The notes: generated from the sequence alone by a model not told the origin. A stretch of 64,000 nucleotides of DNA from Brassicibacter mesophilus (GCF_050433385.1 NZ_JBNPXI010000002.1:310001-374000); one strand, 5' to 3'; numbered from the stretch's first letter, positions 43,229-51,900 are shown. Program-made: numbers and translations.

Positions 43229-43257
43229 AATATATCACAATAGTCATTGACCGTCAA
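43229..43257 (-). promoter_or_regulatory. Early lytic promoter
   Basis: TTGACG (43257-43252), 17-nt spacer, TATATT (43234-43229). Operator 1 overlaps the -35 element. Confidence 0.75.
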
Positions 43258-43258
43258 C
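43243..43258. promoter_or_regulatory. Operator 1 of the early promoter
   Basis: gtcattgaccgtcaac, 44 bp (about four helical turns) from operator 2 in the same orientation, overlapping the -35 of the early promoter. Confidence 0.6.
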
Positions 43259-43277
43259 TATTTTTTATATATTTTTA

Positions 43278-43306
43278 TTGAATTAAATGACTTTTTATAG
43301 TAACAT
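43278..43306 (+). promoter_or_regulatory. Predicted promoter of the ribbon-helix-helix gene
   Basis: TTGAAT (43278-43283), 17-nt spacer, TAACAT (43301-43306), divergent from the early promoter. Confidence 0.5.
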
Positions 43307-43326
43307 ATTAATTAGGAGGTGAAAAC

Positions 43327-43482
43327 GTGGCGATAAGCAAGGATAATACACAAATATCGGTTGTTTTACCTAATGAAGTTGTAGAAAAACTAGATAAAGA
43401 TGCAACTGAAGAATTAAGAACAAGATCTAAACAAGCTGCTAAAATAATAATAGATTATTACAAAGACAAAAAAGAAAAATAA
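43327..43482 (+). CDS. Ribbon-helix-helix regulator, candidate prophage repressor
   Basis: 51 residues, GTG start with AGGAGG upstream. T-Q-I-S-V-V-L-P (8-15) is the DNA-reading beta strand, followed by N-E-V-V-E-K-L-D-K-D-A and S-K-Q-A-A-K-I-I-I-D-Y-Y, the two helices of an Arc/CopG-type fold. It is divergent from the early promoter and its two matching operators, as expected of a lysogeny repressor. No other repressor (HTH-XRE or LexA-like) was found in the prophage. Confidence 0.78.
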   Translation: MAISKDNTQISVVLPNEVVEKLDKDATEELRTRSKQAAKIIIDYYKDKKEK

Positions 43483-43510
43483 GGTATCCAATTGCGGATG
43501 CCTTATTTCA
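43481..43510 (+). terminator. Terminator of the regulator gene
   Basis: Stem AAGGTATCC / GGATGCCTT (one G-T pair), then ATTTC. Weak T-run. Confidence 0.6.
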
Positions 43511-43969
43511 TGCTAAATAACGCTTATATTTTCGTTCTAAGAGCTTTAATTATGTAGGTAATACATTTGCATTATAAAAGATTTCCACCCCTTATTTTGC
43601 CCTTATTTTTCGAAGTATGCAAAAAACACAAAAAAAGTGACCTCTATATCCTAGTAATTATAAGGGGTACAGAAATCACTTTTTGACGATTTTTTATTAA
43701 TTTTTTGAAGTATAGGGTACTTTTTAGTATTAATCAAGTTGAATATTTAAGAGATTAATAGAAACTTCCTATATCTACCTTTGACAAATGTTGGTCAAGG
43801 GTAACCCCTCTTGTCATATTTTCTTTAGCAATCTTACTATACTCTTCCTTTAACTTCTAAGTGAATCAGAATAACTTAGAGATTTCTTAGGTAGACGAAT
43901 TTCGTCGTTCCGAAATCAGATATGCTAGTCAAGCACTTCTAAAGTAGGAAAATTATTCTTTTAATAAGC
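43511..43969. other. Non-coding gap in the right arm
   Basis: No credible gene. It holds a long hairpin closed by AAAGTGA / TCACTTT (43634-43682) followed by Ts (possible second terminator), an inverted repeat TTGAC-8-GTCAA (43781-43798) and the palindrome GACGAATTTCGTC near 43894. Confidence 0.45.
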
Positions 43970-43997
43970 ACAAAAAAAGACCATATAAAATAGTCTT
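43970..43997 (-). terminator. Terminator of the lipoprotein operon
   Basis: Stem AAGAC / GTCTT with an AT-rich inner stem, followed by seven Ts on the minus strand. Confidence 0.78.
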
Positions 43998-44023
43998 AAA
44001 CGCAAATGTTTTATAATATTTTA

Positions 44024-44452
44024 TTATTTCAACAATTCATCAACATTCATATCTAAATCTAATAAATTAAAAAGTTCTTTAGATAGTTTTGATATTTGTT
44101 CTTTTGCAACATTTAATGTCTGAATATCTTCATTCGAAGTACTACAATAAGTGTCGATATATATGAATAAAGAATTTACTATAATATATATTCTCTGTTC
44201 TTTTTCAGTTAATTTTTCATTGGCATAAATTAATGTTTTTTCTAATATCTTTTCGTCATTTTTATTAATATAATTGGAATTATTATCTAAAATCGGTTCT
44301 TTTGATTTCAAATGCTTTTCATATACTTTAATTGAATTTACCATATCCTTATAAAATTCTTTGTTTTCAATGCCTTCTGGTAATTTCTCGCTACACCCTA
44401 CAACTCCCAATATCAAACTAAAACATATAATGAAAATCAATATTTTTCTCAT
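44024..44452 (-). CDS. Prophage lipoprotein, 142 aa
   Basis: A signal peptide (M-R-K-I-L-I-F-I-I-C-F-S-L-I-L-G) ends in the lipobox L-G-V-V-G-C at Cys20, so the mature protein is anchored outside the cytoplasmic membrane. The rest is helical and charged with no known domain. Lysogen-expressed lipoproteins block entry of related phages in lactic streptococci (Ltp-type); such a role is inference. It shares an operon with a 40-aa gene. Confidence 0.8.
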   Translation of the reverse strand: MRKILIFIICFSLILGVVGCSEKLPEGIENKEFYKDMVNSIKVYEKHLKSKEPILDNNSNYINKNDEKILEKTLIYANEKLTEKEQRIYIIVNSLFIYIDTYCSTSNEDIQTLNVAKEQISKLSKELFNLLDLDMNVDELLK

Positions 44453-44471
44453 ATTCTATTCCCCTTATAAA

Positions 44472-44594
44472 TTATAATGTCTTAATACAGTTAAATAAAA
44501 TTAAACTCTTTTTAATCCTTTCATTCTCATCTCTTTGTCTAACGATTGCTTGTTGTTGAGCTGATTTTTCTCTCATATCAAACCTATATGGCAT
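44472..44594 (-). CDS. 40-aa protein upstream of the lipoprotein
   Basis: Start MPYRFDMREKSAQQQAIVRQ after AAGGGGGATAATC. Gln/Arg/Lys-rich. Ends 19 nt before the lipoprotein start. Function unknown. Confidence 0.6.
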   Translation of the reverse strand: MPYRFDMREKSAQQQAIVRQRDENERIKKSLILFNCIKTL

Positions 44595-44621
44595 GATTAT
44601 CCCCCTTGTCATTTTTACTAT

Positions 44622-44632
44622 ATTATACCACA
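44622..44632 (-). promoter_or_regulatory. Extended -10 promoter of the lipoprotein operon
   Basis: TGG-TATAAT (extended -10, TATAAT at 44627-44622) without a clear -35, at the right distance upstream of the 40-aa gene. Confidence 0.5.
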
Positions 44633-44775
44633 TATGGTTTGTTTAAACTTTAATTTGAAATGAAGGAATATGGAAACATTTGTAGAAAATAGTTATGTGA
44701 GTTCTAATAGGAATGTTAGAAGTGAAAATATTATGTACATTTCTATCTAATAGTTAAGTGAAAGGAGGAAGTGTT

Positions 44776-44991
44776 ATGAGCTGGGAAACAGATTGGATAA
44801 AACAATATCCTTGTCCATGTGGCAAAAGTGTATACGAAGAAGAATCAAGAAGCGATGATTGGAACAGGCATAAATCAATTTATAGAATGTTGTGTGAAGA
44901 ATGTAGAGAGAAATACTTTTATAGTCATGAAATATTAGGTGGCCACAAAGGTAATTTTATAGAAAAGGGATGGATATTGAAAGGCGACTAA
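44776..44991 (+). CDS. Small zinc-ribbon protein
   Basis: 71 residues from ATG 44776 (AAAGGAGG 7 nt upstream). P-C-P-C-G near residue 12 and M-L-C-E-E-C-R near 38 give two C-x(1-2)-C pairs able to bind zinc. First gene of a plus-strand trio with the two channel genes (24 nt before the next start). Could be a sensor or regulator for them; unproven. Confidence 0.7.
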   Translation: MSWETDWIKQYPCPCGKSVYEEESRSDDWNRHKSIYRMLCEECREKYFYSHEILGGHKGNFIEKGWILKGD

Positions 44992-45016
44992 ATATATTAA
45001 AGAAGGTTTGATTAAT

Positions 45017-45802
45017 ATGATAGATACAATAAAAAAAAATAAATTCACATTAATCTATGAAGTATCGATAGCAATATTAGCATTGATTGCAGTAAGCTTA
45101 GCGTTTTTAGACTTAGTAGGAAAAGTTTCAATTGAATCTACTAGAATGTTATTTTATATAGATAACTGTATATTATCTATATTTTTTATTGACTATTTTG
45201 TAAGGTTGATTTTATCACAGAATAAAAAGGAATTTTTTATACATAATATTTTAGATTTAATTGCCATTATTCCCTTCAATTCCTTGTTTAGAGCCTTTAG
45301 AATAGTAAGATTAATTAGGGTAATTCGATTAGCTAAATTGACTAAATTAACTAGATTGGTAAGATTTATTGTATATATCAAAAAATTTACAAATAAGATA
45401 GAAAAATTTATTCATACAAATGGATTTATTTATGTATTATATTTGACTATAGTTACGATAATTTTAGGTTCAATCGGCATTTATTATGCAGAACAAAATC
45501 AAACAATTAAGTCGTTTGGAGATGCAGTATGGTGGAGTTTTGTAACTGCAACTACTGTTGGCTATGGAGATATTTCACCCGTTACAACTGTCGGAAGAGT
45601 AATTGCAGCTATTCTTATGGTAGTAGGTATAGGATTTATAGGAATGTTAACTGGAACAATCGCTACTTATTTCATAGGTCGAAAAGATAAAGTTAATTCA
45701 CATCTTAACAAAAATAAGATGATTAATTTATCTGACCTAAATGAAGAAGAGTTTAATGAAGTCCTGAATTTTATTGATTTCATAAAGAGTAAAAATAGTT
45801 AA
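45017..45802 (+). CDS. Voltage-gated potassium channel
   Basis: 261 residues with six membrane segments. S4 carries a basic residue at every third position nine times, from R-A-F-R-I-V-R to R-L-V-R (about 92-117), unusually many. The pore has A-T-T-V-G-Y-G-D-I-S-P-V (filter TVGYGD near 180-185), then S6 and a short acidic C-terminal tail. Complete, so expected to form K+-selective tetramers in the cytoplasmic membrane. Full-length Kv channels are rare cargo in phages. ATG 45017 chosen for its AGAAGG site; TTG 45008 is in frame. Confidence 0.93.
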   Translation: MIDTIKKNKFTLIYEVSIAILALIAVSLAFLDLVGKVSIESTRMLFYIDNCILSIFFIDYFVRLILSQNKKEFFIHNILDLIAIIPFNSLFRAFRIVRLIRVIRLAKLTKLTRLVRFIVYIKKFTNKIEKFIHTNGFIYVLYLTIVTIILGSIGIYYAEQNQTIKSFGDAVWWSFVTATTVGYGDISPVTTVGRVIAAILMVVGIGFIGMLTGTIATYFIGRKDKVNSHLNKNKMINLSDLNEEEFNEVLNFIDFIKSKNS

Positions 45803-45847
45803 TATCTTAAAATTGTGAAATGCTTAATTCGTTACAGGAGGTAAGTA

Positions 45848-46900
45848 ATGTCTTTGCTAAGAAAAATTCTAAAAACACTATCATCAATTATAATTCAACT
45901 AATAAAATTACCTTTAAATTTTATTAGATATTTATGGAGTAAAAATAAAATTTTACTATTCTACATAGTTAGTATACTTTTTTTAATGTTTATAAAAGAG
46001 AATAATTTTCTTTCACCTTTACATAATTACAAAGCTCATTTATTTTTTTCATTGATTATGCTTTTTCCCTTAATCGTTTCATATAAAGATATCACCTTTT
46101 CTTTTATTTTAGATTTCACGTATGGATTGTTTTTTCTTTTTATTGTTTTAACTTCAATTACTACTTATCCAATTGATAAATTTAATATATTATCTTTTGT
46201 ATTTATTGAATTTTACATAGCGATATCACTTGGTTTGATAATCAAAGCTTATAAACTTAATACTATTTATCTAAAAGACTCTAAAACTAATACAAAATTT
46301 GCAATAGTAAATTCTTTTATTGCCATCATTCTATCTATTTCTAACTTCATTTATAAAGTTCGATACATCTTTATAGTTGTTTACTATATAATTTTAGTCA
46401 GTTATACCATTATGATATATGGGTTCATTTACGCTGGCTATAACGAGTACGCAATAAACCACGATAAAATGGAAGGATTGTTTTATAGTGAGATAAATGA
46501 TGATGCGAAAGAAACTTATTCTAAAATCATGTATTACAAAAATGAAATTATTAATGTTTCTAATCTTAAAGGTAGTGAACCTAATAATGTAATTAAACTC
46601 GAGATTGCTTTATTAGAAGAAACTATAAATGAATTAAATCTACAGTATAAAAACTATCTAACCGACATCTCTGATTCTAATTATTTTAGTACAATTACGT
46701 ATTTTACAATTGGATATGGTAATATAGTTCCTAAAGGTGGCTATCTTAAAAAAATTGTTCAGTCAGAAATATACATATCTCATTTATTTACAGTTTTAAT
46801 AATACCGATACTACTATCTTTTATTCAAAATCAGCTAACTAATAATTCTGAACATAGAAAAGAACAGGAACAGAATAGACAACTTGAAACTTCACAGTAG
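45848..46900 (+). CDS. Second, divergent K+-channel-like membrane protein
   Basis: 350 residues, start after ACAGGAGGTAAGTA. About six hydrophobic segments lie in the first 210 residues, then a soluble helical stretch (220-270). A pore follows with Y-F-T-I-G-Y-G-N-I-V-P (TIGYGN at 287-292; Asn replaces the usual Asp), a last membrane helix and a Gln/Glu-rich tail. The pore loop at the far C-terminus resembles two-segment bacterial channels fused to an extra membrane domain. Function with the neighbouring Kv channel is inferred from the shared operon. Confidence 0.75.
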   Translation: MSLLRKILKTLSSIIIQLIKLPLNFIRYLWSKNKILLFYIVSILFLMFIKENNFLSPLHNYKAHLFFSLIMLFPLIVSYKDITFSFILDFTYGLFFLFIVLTSITTYPIDKFNILSFVFIEFYIAISLGLIIKAYKLNTIYLKDSKTNTKFAIVNSFIAIILSISNFIYKVRYIFIVVYYIILVSYTIMIYGFIYAGYNEYAINHDKMEGLFYSEINDDAKETYSKIMYYKNEIINVSNLKGSEPNNVIKLEIALLEETINELNLQYKNYLTDISDSNYFSTITYFTIGYGNIVPKGGYLKKIVQSEIYISHLFTVLIIPILLSFIQNQLTNNSEHRKEQEQNRQLETSQ

Positions 46901-46918
46901 ATGGAGTTGAATATAACT

Positions 46919-46954
46919 AGACGCCCATATTTAACCCGTAGGGCGTTCTTTTAT
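46919..46954 (+). terminator. Terminator of the channel operon
   Basis: Stem ACGCCC / GGGCGT with a 14-nt loop, then TCTTTTATC on the plus strand. Confidence 0.75.
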
Positions 46955-46983
46955 CAATTACCTGTATGGACAAAGTTAATAAA

Positions 46984-47005
46984 CAAAGGGCTTAAATGCC
47001 CTTTT
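46984..47005 (-). terminator. Terminator of the 107-aa gene
   Basis: AAGGGC / GCCCTT with a 6-nt loop followed by TGTTTATT, overlapping the stop codon. Confidence 0.65.
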
Positions 47006-47327
47006 ATTCTTGTTTATCTCTTTTAGATATTTCTTCAGAATACTTCTTTTTTAATTTTTCATAATTTGCCTCTAGCTTTTTTAATGTTTCTTCATCTTTA
47101 AAAATTATGCCAATATGATATTCAAGTGCATACTTTATAAATACTTCCCTTACATCTTTTGTTGGAACCATACCAAGTAATCCTGCTATTATTTCTATAT
47201 TTTCTCCATCATATACCTTGTTAAAATCATCGTAAGCCATTTTATAGAATAATTCATATAACTCTTCTATAGGTCTTGGGTTTGGAATTGTAGTAAAAAC
47301 CACAACCCTCTTATCTTTCTTTGGCAT
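47004..47327 (-). CDS. Unknown 107-aa protein next to attR
   Basis: Start M-P-K-K-D-K-R-V-V-V-F-T-T-I-P-N-P after GGAGGACTATAATTA. Middle region hydrophobic-helical (A-G-L-L-G-M-V-P), C-terminus a charged coiled coil. It has its own promoter and terminator and is the last gene before the attachment site; in the excised circle it would lie beside the integrase. A directionality factor or lysogenic gene is possible. Confidence 0.65.
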   Translation of the reverse strand: MPKKDKRVVVFTTIPNPRPIEELYELFYKMAYDDFNKVYDGENIEIIAGLLGMVPTKDVREVFIKYALEYHIGIIFKDEETLKKLEANYEKLKKKYSEEISKRDKQE

Positions 47328-47364
47328 TAATTATAGTCCTCCGATGTAAAGATTTAATATATTT

Positions 47365-47393
47365 ACTATACTACACTTTAATTTATAAATCAA
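47365..47393 (-). promoter_or_regulatory. Predicted promoter of the 107-aa gene
   Basis: TTGATT (47393-47388), 17-nt spacer, TATAGT (47370-47365). Confidence 0.6.
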
Positions 47394-47423
47394 TATTATT
47401 TATTTTTATGTTTGATTTTATTA

Positions 47424-47489
47424 ATTTTATAATTACTTTGTTTATATTTTATAATTATTTCATTAATATTTTATAATTACTTTATTAAA
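47424..47489. repeat. Three AT-rich 22-bp tandem repeats inside attR
   Basis: Units begin attttataatta at 47424, 47446 and 47468. They sit between the last phage gene and the attachment core. Confidence 0.85.
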
Positions 47490-47491
47490 TA

Positions 47492-47525
47492 TATAAAAAA
47501 ACAACTCTCGATTTTGAGAGTTGTT
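47492..47525 (-). terminator. Phage-borne terminator facing the broken comM
   Basis: A 10-bp stem AACAACTCTC / GAGAGTTGTT, loop of about 6 nt, then seven Ts. It stops transcripts entering the prophage from the 5' half of comM. Confidence 0.9.
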
Positions 47526-47563
47526 TGAGTTTTCGTGTTGAATTTTTTACCCTTTTTATAACA

Positions 47564-47577
47564 GATACATCTGATAT
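47564..47577. repeat. attR core
   Basis: gatacatctgatat, identical to 12793-12806; encodes I-S-D-V-S of ComM on the minus strand. Confidence 0.92.
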
Positions 47578-48405
47578 TGTATGATGAGGAGCTCTAAATG
47601 GCCTTTTATTAATTATGCCTCTATTATTTAATAGTCCTAACACACTATATATTTTCGTTATCTCAAGAGATTCTTCGAAGGTAAGGTCTGGAAGAATTGA
47701 AGGTAACCTCCTAGCTATCATAGTTTTTCCTGAACCAGGTGGTCCTACAATTAATATGTTGTGACCACCTGCTGCAGCTACTTCCATAGCTCTTTTTAGT
47801 GCTTGCTGGCCTCTTACATCTCTAAAGTCTTCATAATTATCATCATAACTGCTAAGTAGCTTGTCTATATTTGTCTTATATGGAGGTATTTCAATCTCGT
47901 CATTTAAATATTGTACTAATTCAATTAAATTTTTAACAGGTATGATGTCTATACCCTCAATAACACTACACTCATCTTGGTTATCGAATGGTATTACCAA
48001 CCTCTTTATACCCATTTCCATTAATGAAATAGTAATAGGTAAAGCTCCATCTACTTTGTTTATTTTTCCATCTAACGATAATTCACCAATAAAGCATATA
48101 TCATTTAATTCCTGAGCTTTAATGATTCCAATAGCCATTAATATTCCTACTGCAATAGATAAATCAATTTGAGTACCTTCTTTTTTAAGATTTGCCGGAG
48201 CTAAATTGACAGTAATTCTACTTAATGGAAAGTCATAACCAGCATTTTTAATAGCTGTTCTAACTCTTTCTTTCGATTCTTTTATTGCCGCGTCAGGAAG
48301 TCCAACGATATTGAAACTCGGCAGTCCTCTTGAAATATCAGTTTCCACATCAACTATATATCCAGCGAGTCCTTGCAACACGCATGTTTTTACCTTTGAT
48401 AGCAT

Positions 48406-48709
48406 GATTTCACTTCCTAATAAGTTGTTTTTACCAAAGAACTTATCTTTACTTCTATTTATTGTGTAATTTGTAAAGATAGTAACATTAATACCACACT
48501 CTAGTTTATCCCATATTTACTAATAATTCAATATAAAACCAAATTATCCTCTTAATTTTCTGAATATTTTGCTTTAGTGGTAATTTTCATCTTTTTACTA
48601 TATATAATTCGTACATTACAAATAACTATATAATTAAATTTATATAAAATATTTTTTTTGCTAAATATGTTTTTATTTTATGCAAATAATAATATAAAGG
48701 AGTGGTCAT
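48406..48709. promoter_or_regulatory. Divergent region between comM and the DUF3787 gene
   Basis: It carries a CodY-box-like site (48554-48568) and a -10-like TATATAAT stretch towards the plus-strand gene; no convincing complete promoter could be assigned to either side. Confidence 0.45.
48554..48568. promoter_or_regulatory. CodY-box-like site
   Basis: aattttctgaatatt differs at one position from the CodY consensus AATTTTCWGAAAATT. CodY itself is encoded in this window. Confidence 0.55.
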
Positions 48710-48877
48710 ATGAATAAAAATAAACTTAAGTATAAGAATACAAAGTTGCCAATAGAAAATCATCAGACTGCTGCTTGGGCAAATATCACAGACGTTAAGC
48801 AGGTTTCAAGAGTGCCAATTCCTAGCTTATTAGAAGTCATCAATGCGAAAGAATGGGTAGAAGAAAATCAAAAATAA
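48710..48877 (+). CDS. DUF3787-like clostridial protein, 55 aa
   Basis: Start after AAAGGAGTGGTCAT. The pattern P-I-E-N-H-Q-T-A-A-W-A-N-I, V-S-R-V-P-I-P-S and N-A-K-E-W-V-E-E-N is what I recall for DUF3787, a small family of Clostridia with unknown role. Convergent with the PFOR gene; both end in one shared hairpin. Confidence 0.75.
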   Translation: MNKNKLKYKNTKLPIENHQTAAWANITDVKQVSRVPIPSLLEVINAKEWVEENQK

Positions 48878-48878
48878 G

Positions 48879-48920
48879 GTATTAAAATAGTGGGGTACTT
48901 TAACCCCACTATTTTAATAC
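48879..48920. terminator. Bidirectional terminator
   Basis: A long stem (core AAAATAGTGGGGT / ACCCCACTATTTT) with a 6-nt loop between convergent genes; the PFOR stop codon is inside it. Confidence 0.9.
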
Positions 48921-51900
48921 TCTAAATCTGCCAATTGTTTGTATTTTAAATACCTCTCTTTTGCATCTTTTTCAGCTCTAGTAAAAAGTTCTTCAGCAAT
49001 TTGTGGGAAAATATTACTTAATTGTGAGTATCTCACCTCACTTAATATAAATTCTCTAAATGATTCTTTTGGTTCTTTAGAATCTAATACGAATGGATTC
49101 TTATTTTGATTTTTTAGCATTGGATTAAATCTATATAGATGCCAATATCCTGATTCTACTGCCTTCTTTTCTTGAACAACGGATGTGCCCATTCCTTCTT
49201 TTATTCCGTGATTTATGCATGGTGCATAACAAATAATGAGTGAAGGCCCATTGTATGATTCAGCTTCAGTAACAGCTTTAATAAATTGATTCATATTAGC
49301 ACCCATAGCAACTTGAGCAACATATACATACCCATACGCAATAGCCATCATTCCAAGGTCTTTCTTCCTAATCTTTTTTCCAGATGCAGCGAATTTAGCT
49401 ACAGATGAAGTTGGTGTAGCTTTTGATGCCTGACCTCCAGTATTTGAATAAACTTCTGTATCGAAAACAAGAACGTTAACATCATCACCAGATGCCAAAA
49501 CATGATCAAGCCCTCCATAACCAATATCATAAGCCCATCCGTCTCCACCAATAATCCACTGTGATTTTTTAATCAAAAAATCTTTCATTTCAAGTATCTG
49601 CTGCGCTATTTTATCTTCCTTATATTCTTGCTTTGACAGTATTTTGAGTACATTTTCACTAGCTTTCTTTGATAATTCTCCATCATTCATTGAATTTATC
49701 CATTCTTCAAAGATAAACTTACTGTCTTCATTGCTCTCTGTATCACTCATTCTTTTTATCAAGTCAAGCAATTTTCCTCTAATTTGCTGTATTGCCAAAT
49801 ACATTCCATATCCATATTCAGCATTATCTTCAAATAAAGAGTTTCCCCATGCCGGTCCTTTTCCTTGATGATTTTTAGTATATGGAATCGATGGAGCACT
49901 AGCCCCCCATATTGAAGAACATCCTGTTGCATTAGATATCATCAACCGATCCCCATATAGCTGAGTAATAAGTTTAAGATAAGCTGTTTCTCCACATCCA
50001 GCACATGCCCCAGAAAATTCTAAAAGCGGTTTAGCAAATTGACTACCTTTAAGGGTCTTTTTATCAAATAAATCATCCTTTATAGTTACTTCGCTCACCG
50101 CATATTCCCAATTATCAATTTGTCTTGGAACTTCCTCCTCCGCATCTACCATTACTAAGGCTTTACCTGGCGCAGGACATATATCTGCGCAATTTCCACA
50201 ACCAGTGCAATCTAAAGGACTAATTTGAATTCTATATTCAAGACCTTCAAGTCCTCTTCCAATAGCTTTTTTTGTTTCCAAGGTTTCTGGTGATTTATTC
50301 TTTTCTTCATCATTAAGTAAGAAAGGTCTGATAACAGCGTGAGGACAAACATATGAGCATTGGTTACATTGTATACATTTATCTGTTTGCCATTGTGGTA
50401 TCATAACTGCAATTCCTCTCTTTTCATATTGAGTTGTTCCTAAAGGAAACGTACCATCTTCAATTCCCGAAAATGCACTTACTGGTAAATCATCTCCTTC
50501 AAATTTTGACATTGGTCTTTGAATACATGAAACAAAATCTGGTTCATCAGTTTTACCGTTTTCTTCTTGTTTAGGAATATTGGCCCACTCTCTAGGAACT
50601 TCAGCTTTTATTAGTTTCTCCAGTCCTAAATCAACAGCTTTATAGTTCATATTTACTATTTGCTGGCCTTTTCTTCCGTAAGTTTTATCAATATATTCTT
50701 TTAGATATATAACAGCATCTTCTATAGGGATTACGTTGGTAAGTTTAAAAAACACAGTCTGCATAATCATATTAATCCGGTTTCCAAGTCCTATTTCATT
50801 GGCTAAGCTGATTGCATCAATTATATAGAAATGGATGTCATTTTCTGCTAAGTATCTTTTAATACCATTAGGTAGTTTTTCTTCTAATTCATCTATGTTC
50901 CATGGACAATTCAGTACAAAAATACCATTCTTCTTTAAACCATTTAAAAGCTCATAATGGTAAATAAATGATTTGTTATGGCATGCCATATAGTCACAAT
51001 CATACACCAGATAGGTTGACTTAATCGCTTTTTCCCCAAATCTTAAGTGCGATACAGTTGTACCTCCAGATTTTTTACTATCATATGAAAAATAACCTTG
51101 AGCATACAAATCTGTCTTGTCTCCAATAATTTTAATAGCAATTTTATTGGCTCCAACTGTTCCATCTGAACCTAGTCCCCAAAGCTTACATCTAATAGTT
51201 CCTTCTGCTGAAGTATCTATAAATCCATAAGGCTCCAGTGATGTATTTGTAACATCATCAGTTATTCCTATTGTAAAGCCATCTTTGGGCTTATCATGTT
51301 TCAAATTATTGTATACTGCTAGAATGTCAGACGGTATTGTATCCTTTGAACCTAACCCATACCTCCCACCAACTATTAGTGGTTTTATATCTTTGTTATA
51401 GAATAAAGTCTTAATATCTTCAAATAGTGGCTCAGCAATAGAACCAGGCTCTTTAGTTCTATCTAATACTGCTATTTTTTTTACTGTATGCGGGAAAACA
51501 TCAAAGAAATATTTTGAAGAAAACGGTCTATAGAGGTGAATCTCAATTATCCCAACTTTTTCTTCTCTAGCAATAAGATAATCAATAGTTTCTTCTATAG
51601 TCTGACAGACAGAACCCATAGCTACTATTATATATTCAGCATCTTCGGCTCCATAATATGTAAAAGGATGATATTCTCTTCCTGTAACATTCTTTATTTT
51701 CTGCATATAATCTTCAACGATATCTGAAACAGCTTCATAGAAAGAATTTGAAGCTTCTCTGCCTTGGAAATATATATCAGGATTTTGTGCTGTCCCTCTT
51801 ACTACTGGTCTCTCAGGATTTAATGATCTACCTCTAAATTCTTCTACTGCTCTATAATCTAATAGCTGACTTATTTCCTCATAATCAACTAACTCTATTT

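Larger units (their letters stand above)
12807..47577. mobile_element. Prophage of about 34.8 kb inserted in comM
   Basis: It is bounded by the 14-bp core repeat and carries a large serine integrase at the left end. Early and late phage modules read right to left, with an accessory arm at the right end. The head, connector, tail-tube and tape-measure genes are intact. Tail-tip, receptor-binding, holin and endolysin genes are not seen. Excision would restore comM exactly. Confidence 0.95.
47485..48405 (-). pseudogene. comM: ComM/YifB, 5' part, with phage-encoded tail
   Basis: Starts M-L-S-K-V-K-T-C-V-L-Q-G-L and runs through the N-terminal Lon-like fold and the AAA+ Walker A (V-G-P-P-G-S-G-K-T) to R-A-P-H-H-T-I-S-D-V-S at the attachment core. 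There the frame enters phage DNA and adds about 26 foreign residues before the stop at 47485. Walker B is lost to the other fragment, so the product cannot be an active helicase. ComM extends RecA-mediated strand exchange during natural transformation. Confidence 0.95.

Noticed and set aside
43781..43798. TTGACA as promoter
   Set aside because: No -10 sequence at 16-18 nt on either strand; noted only as an inverted repeat.
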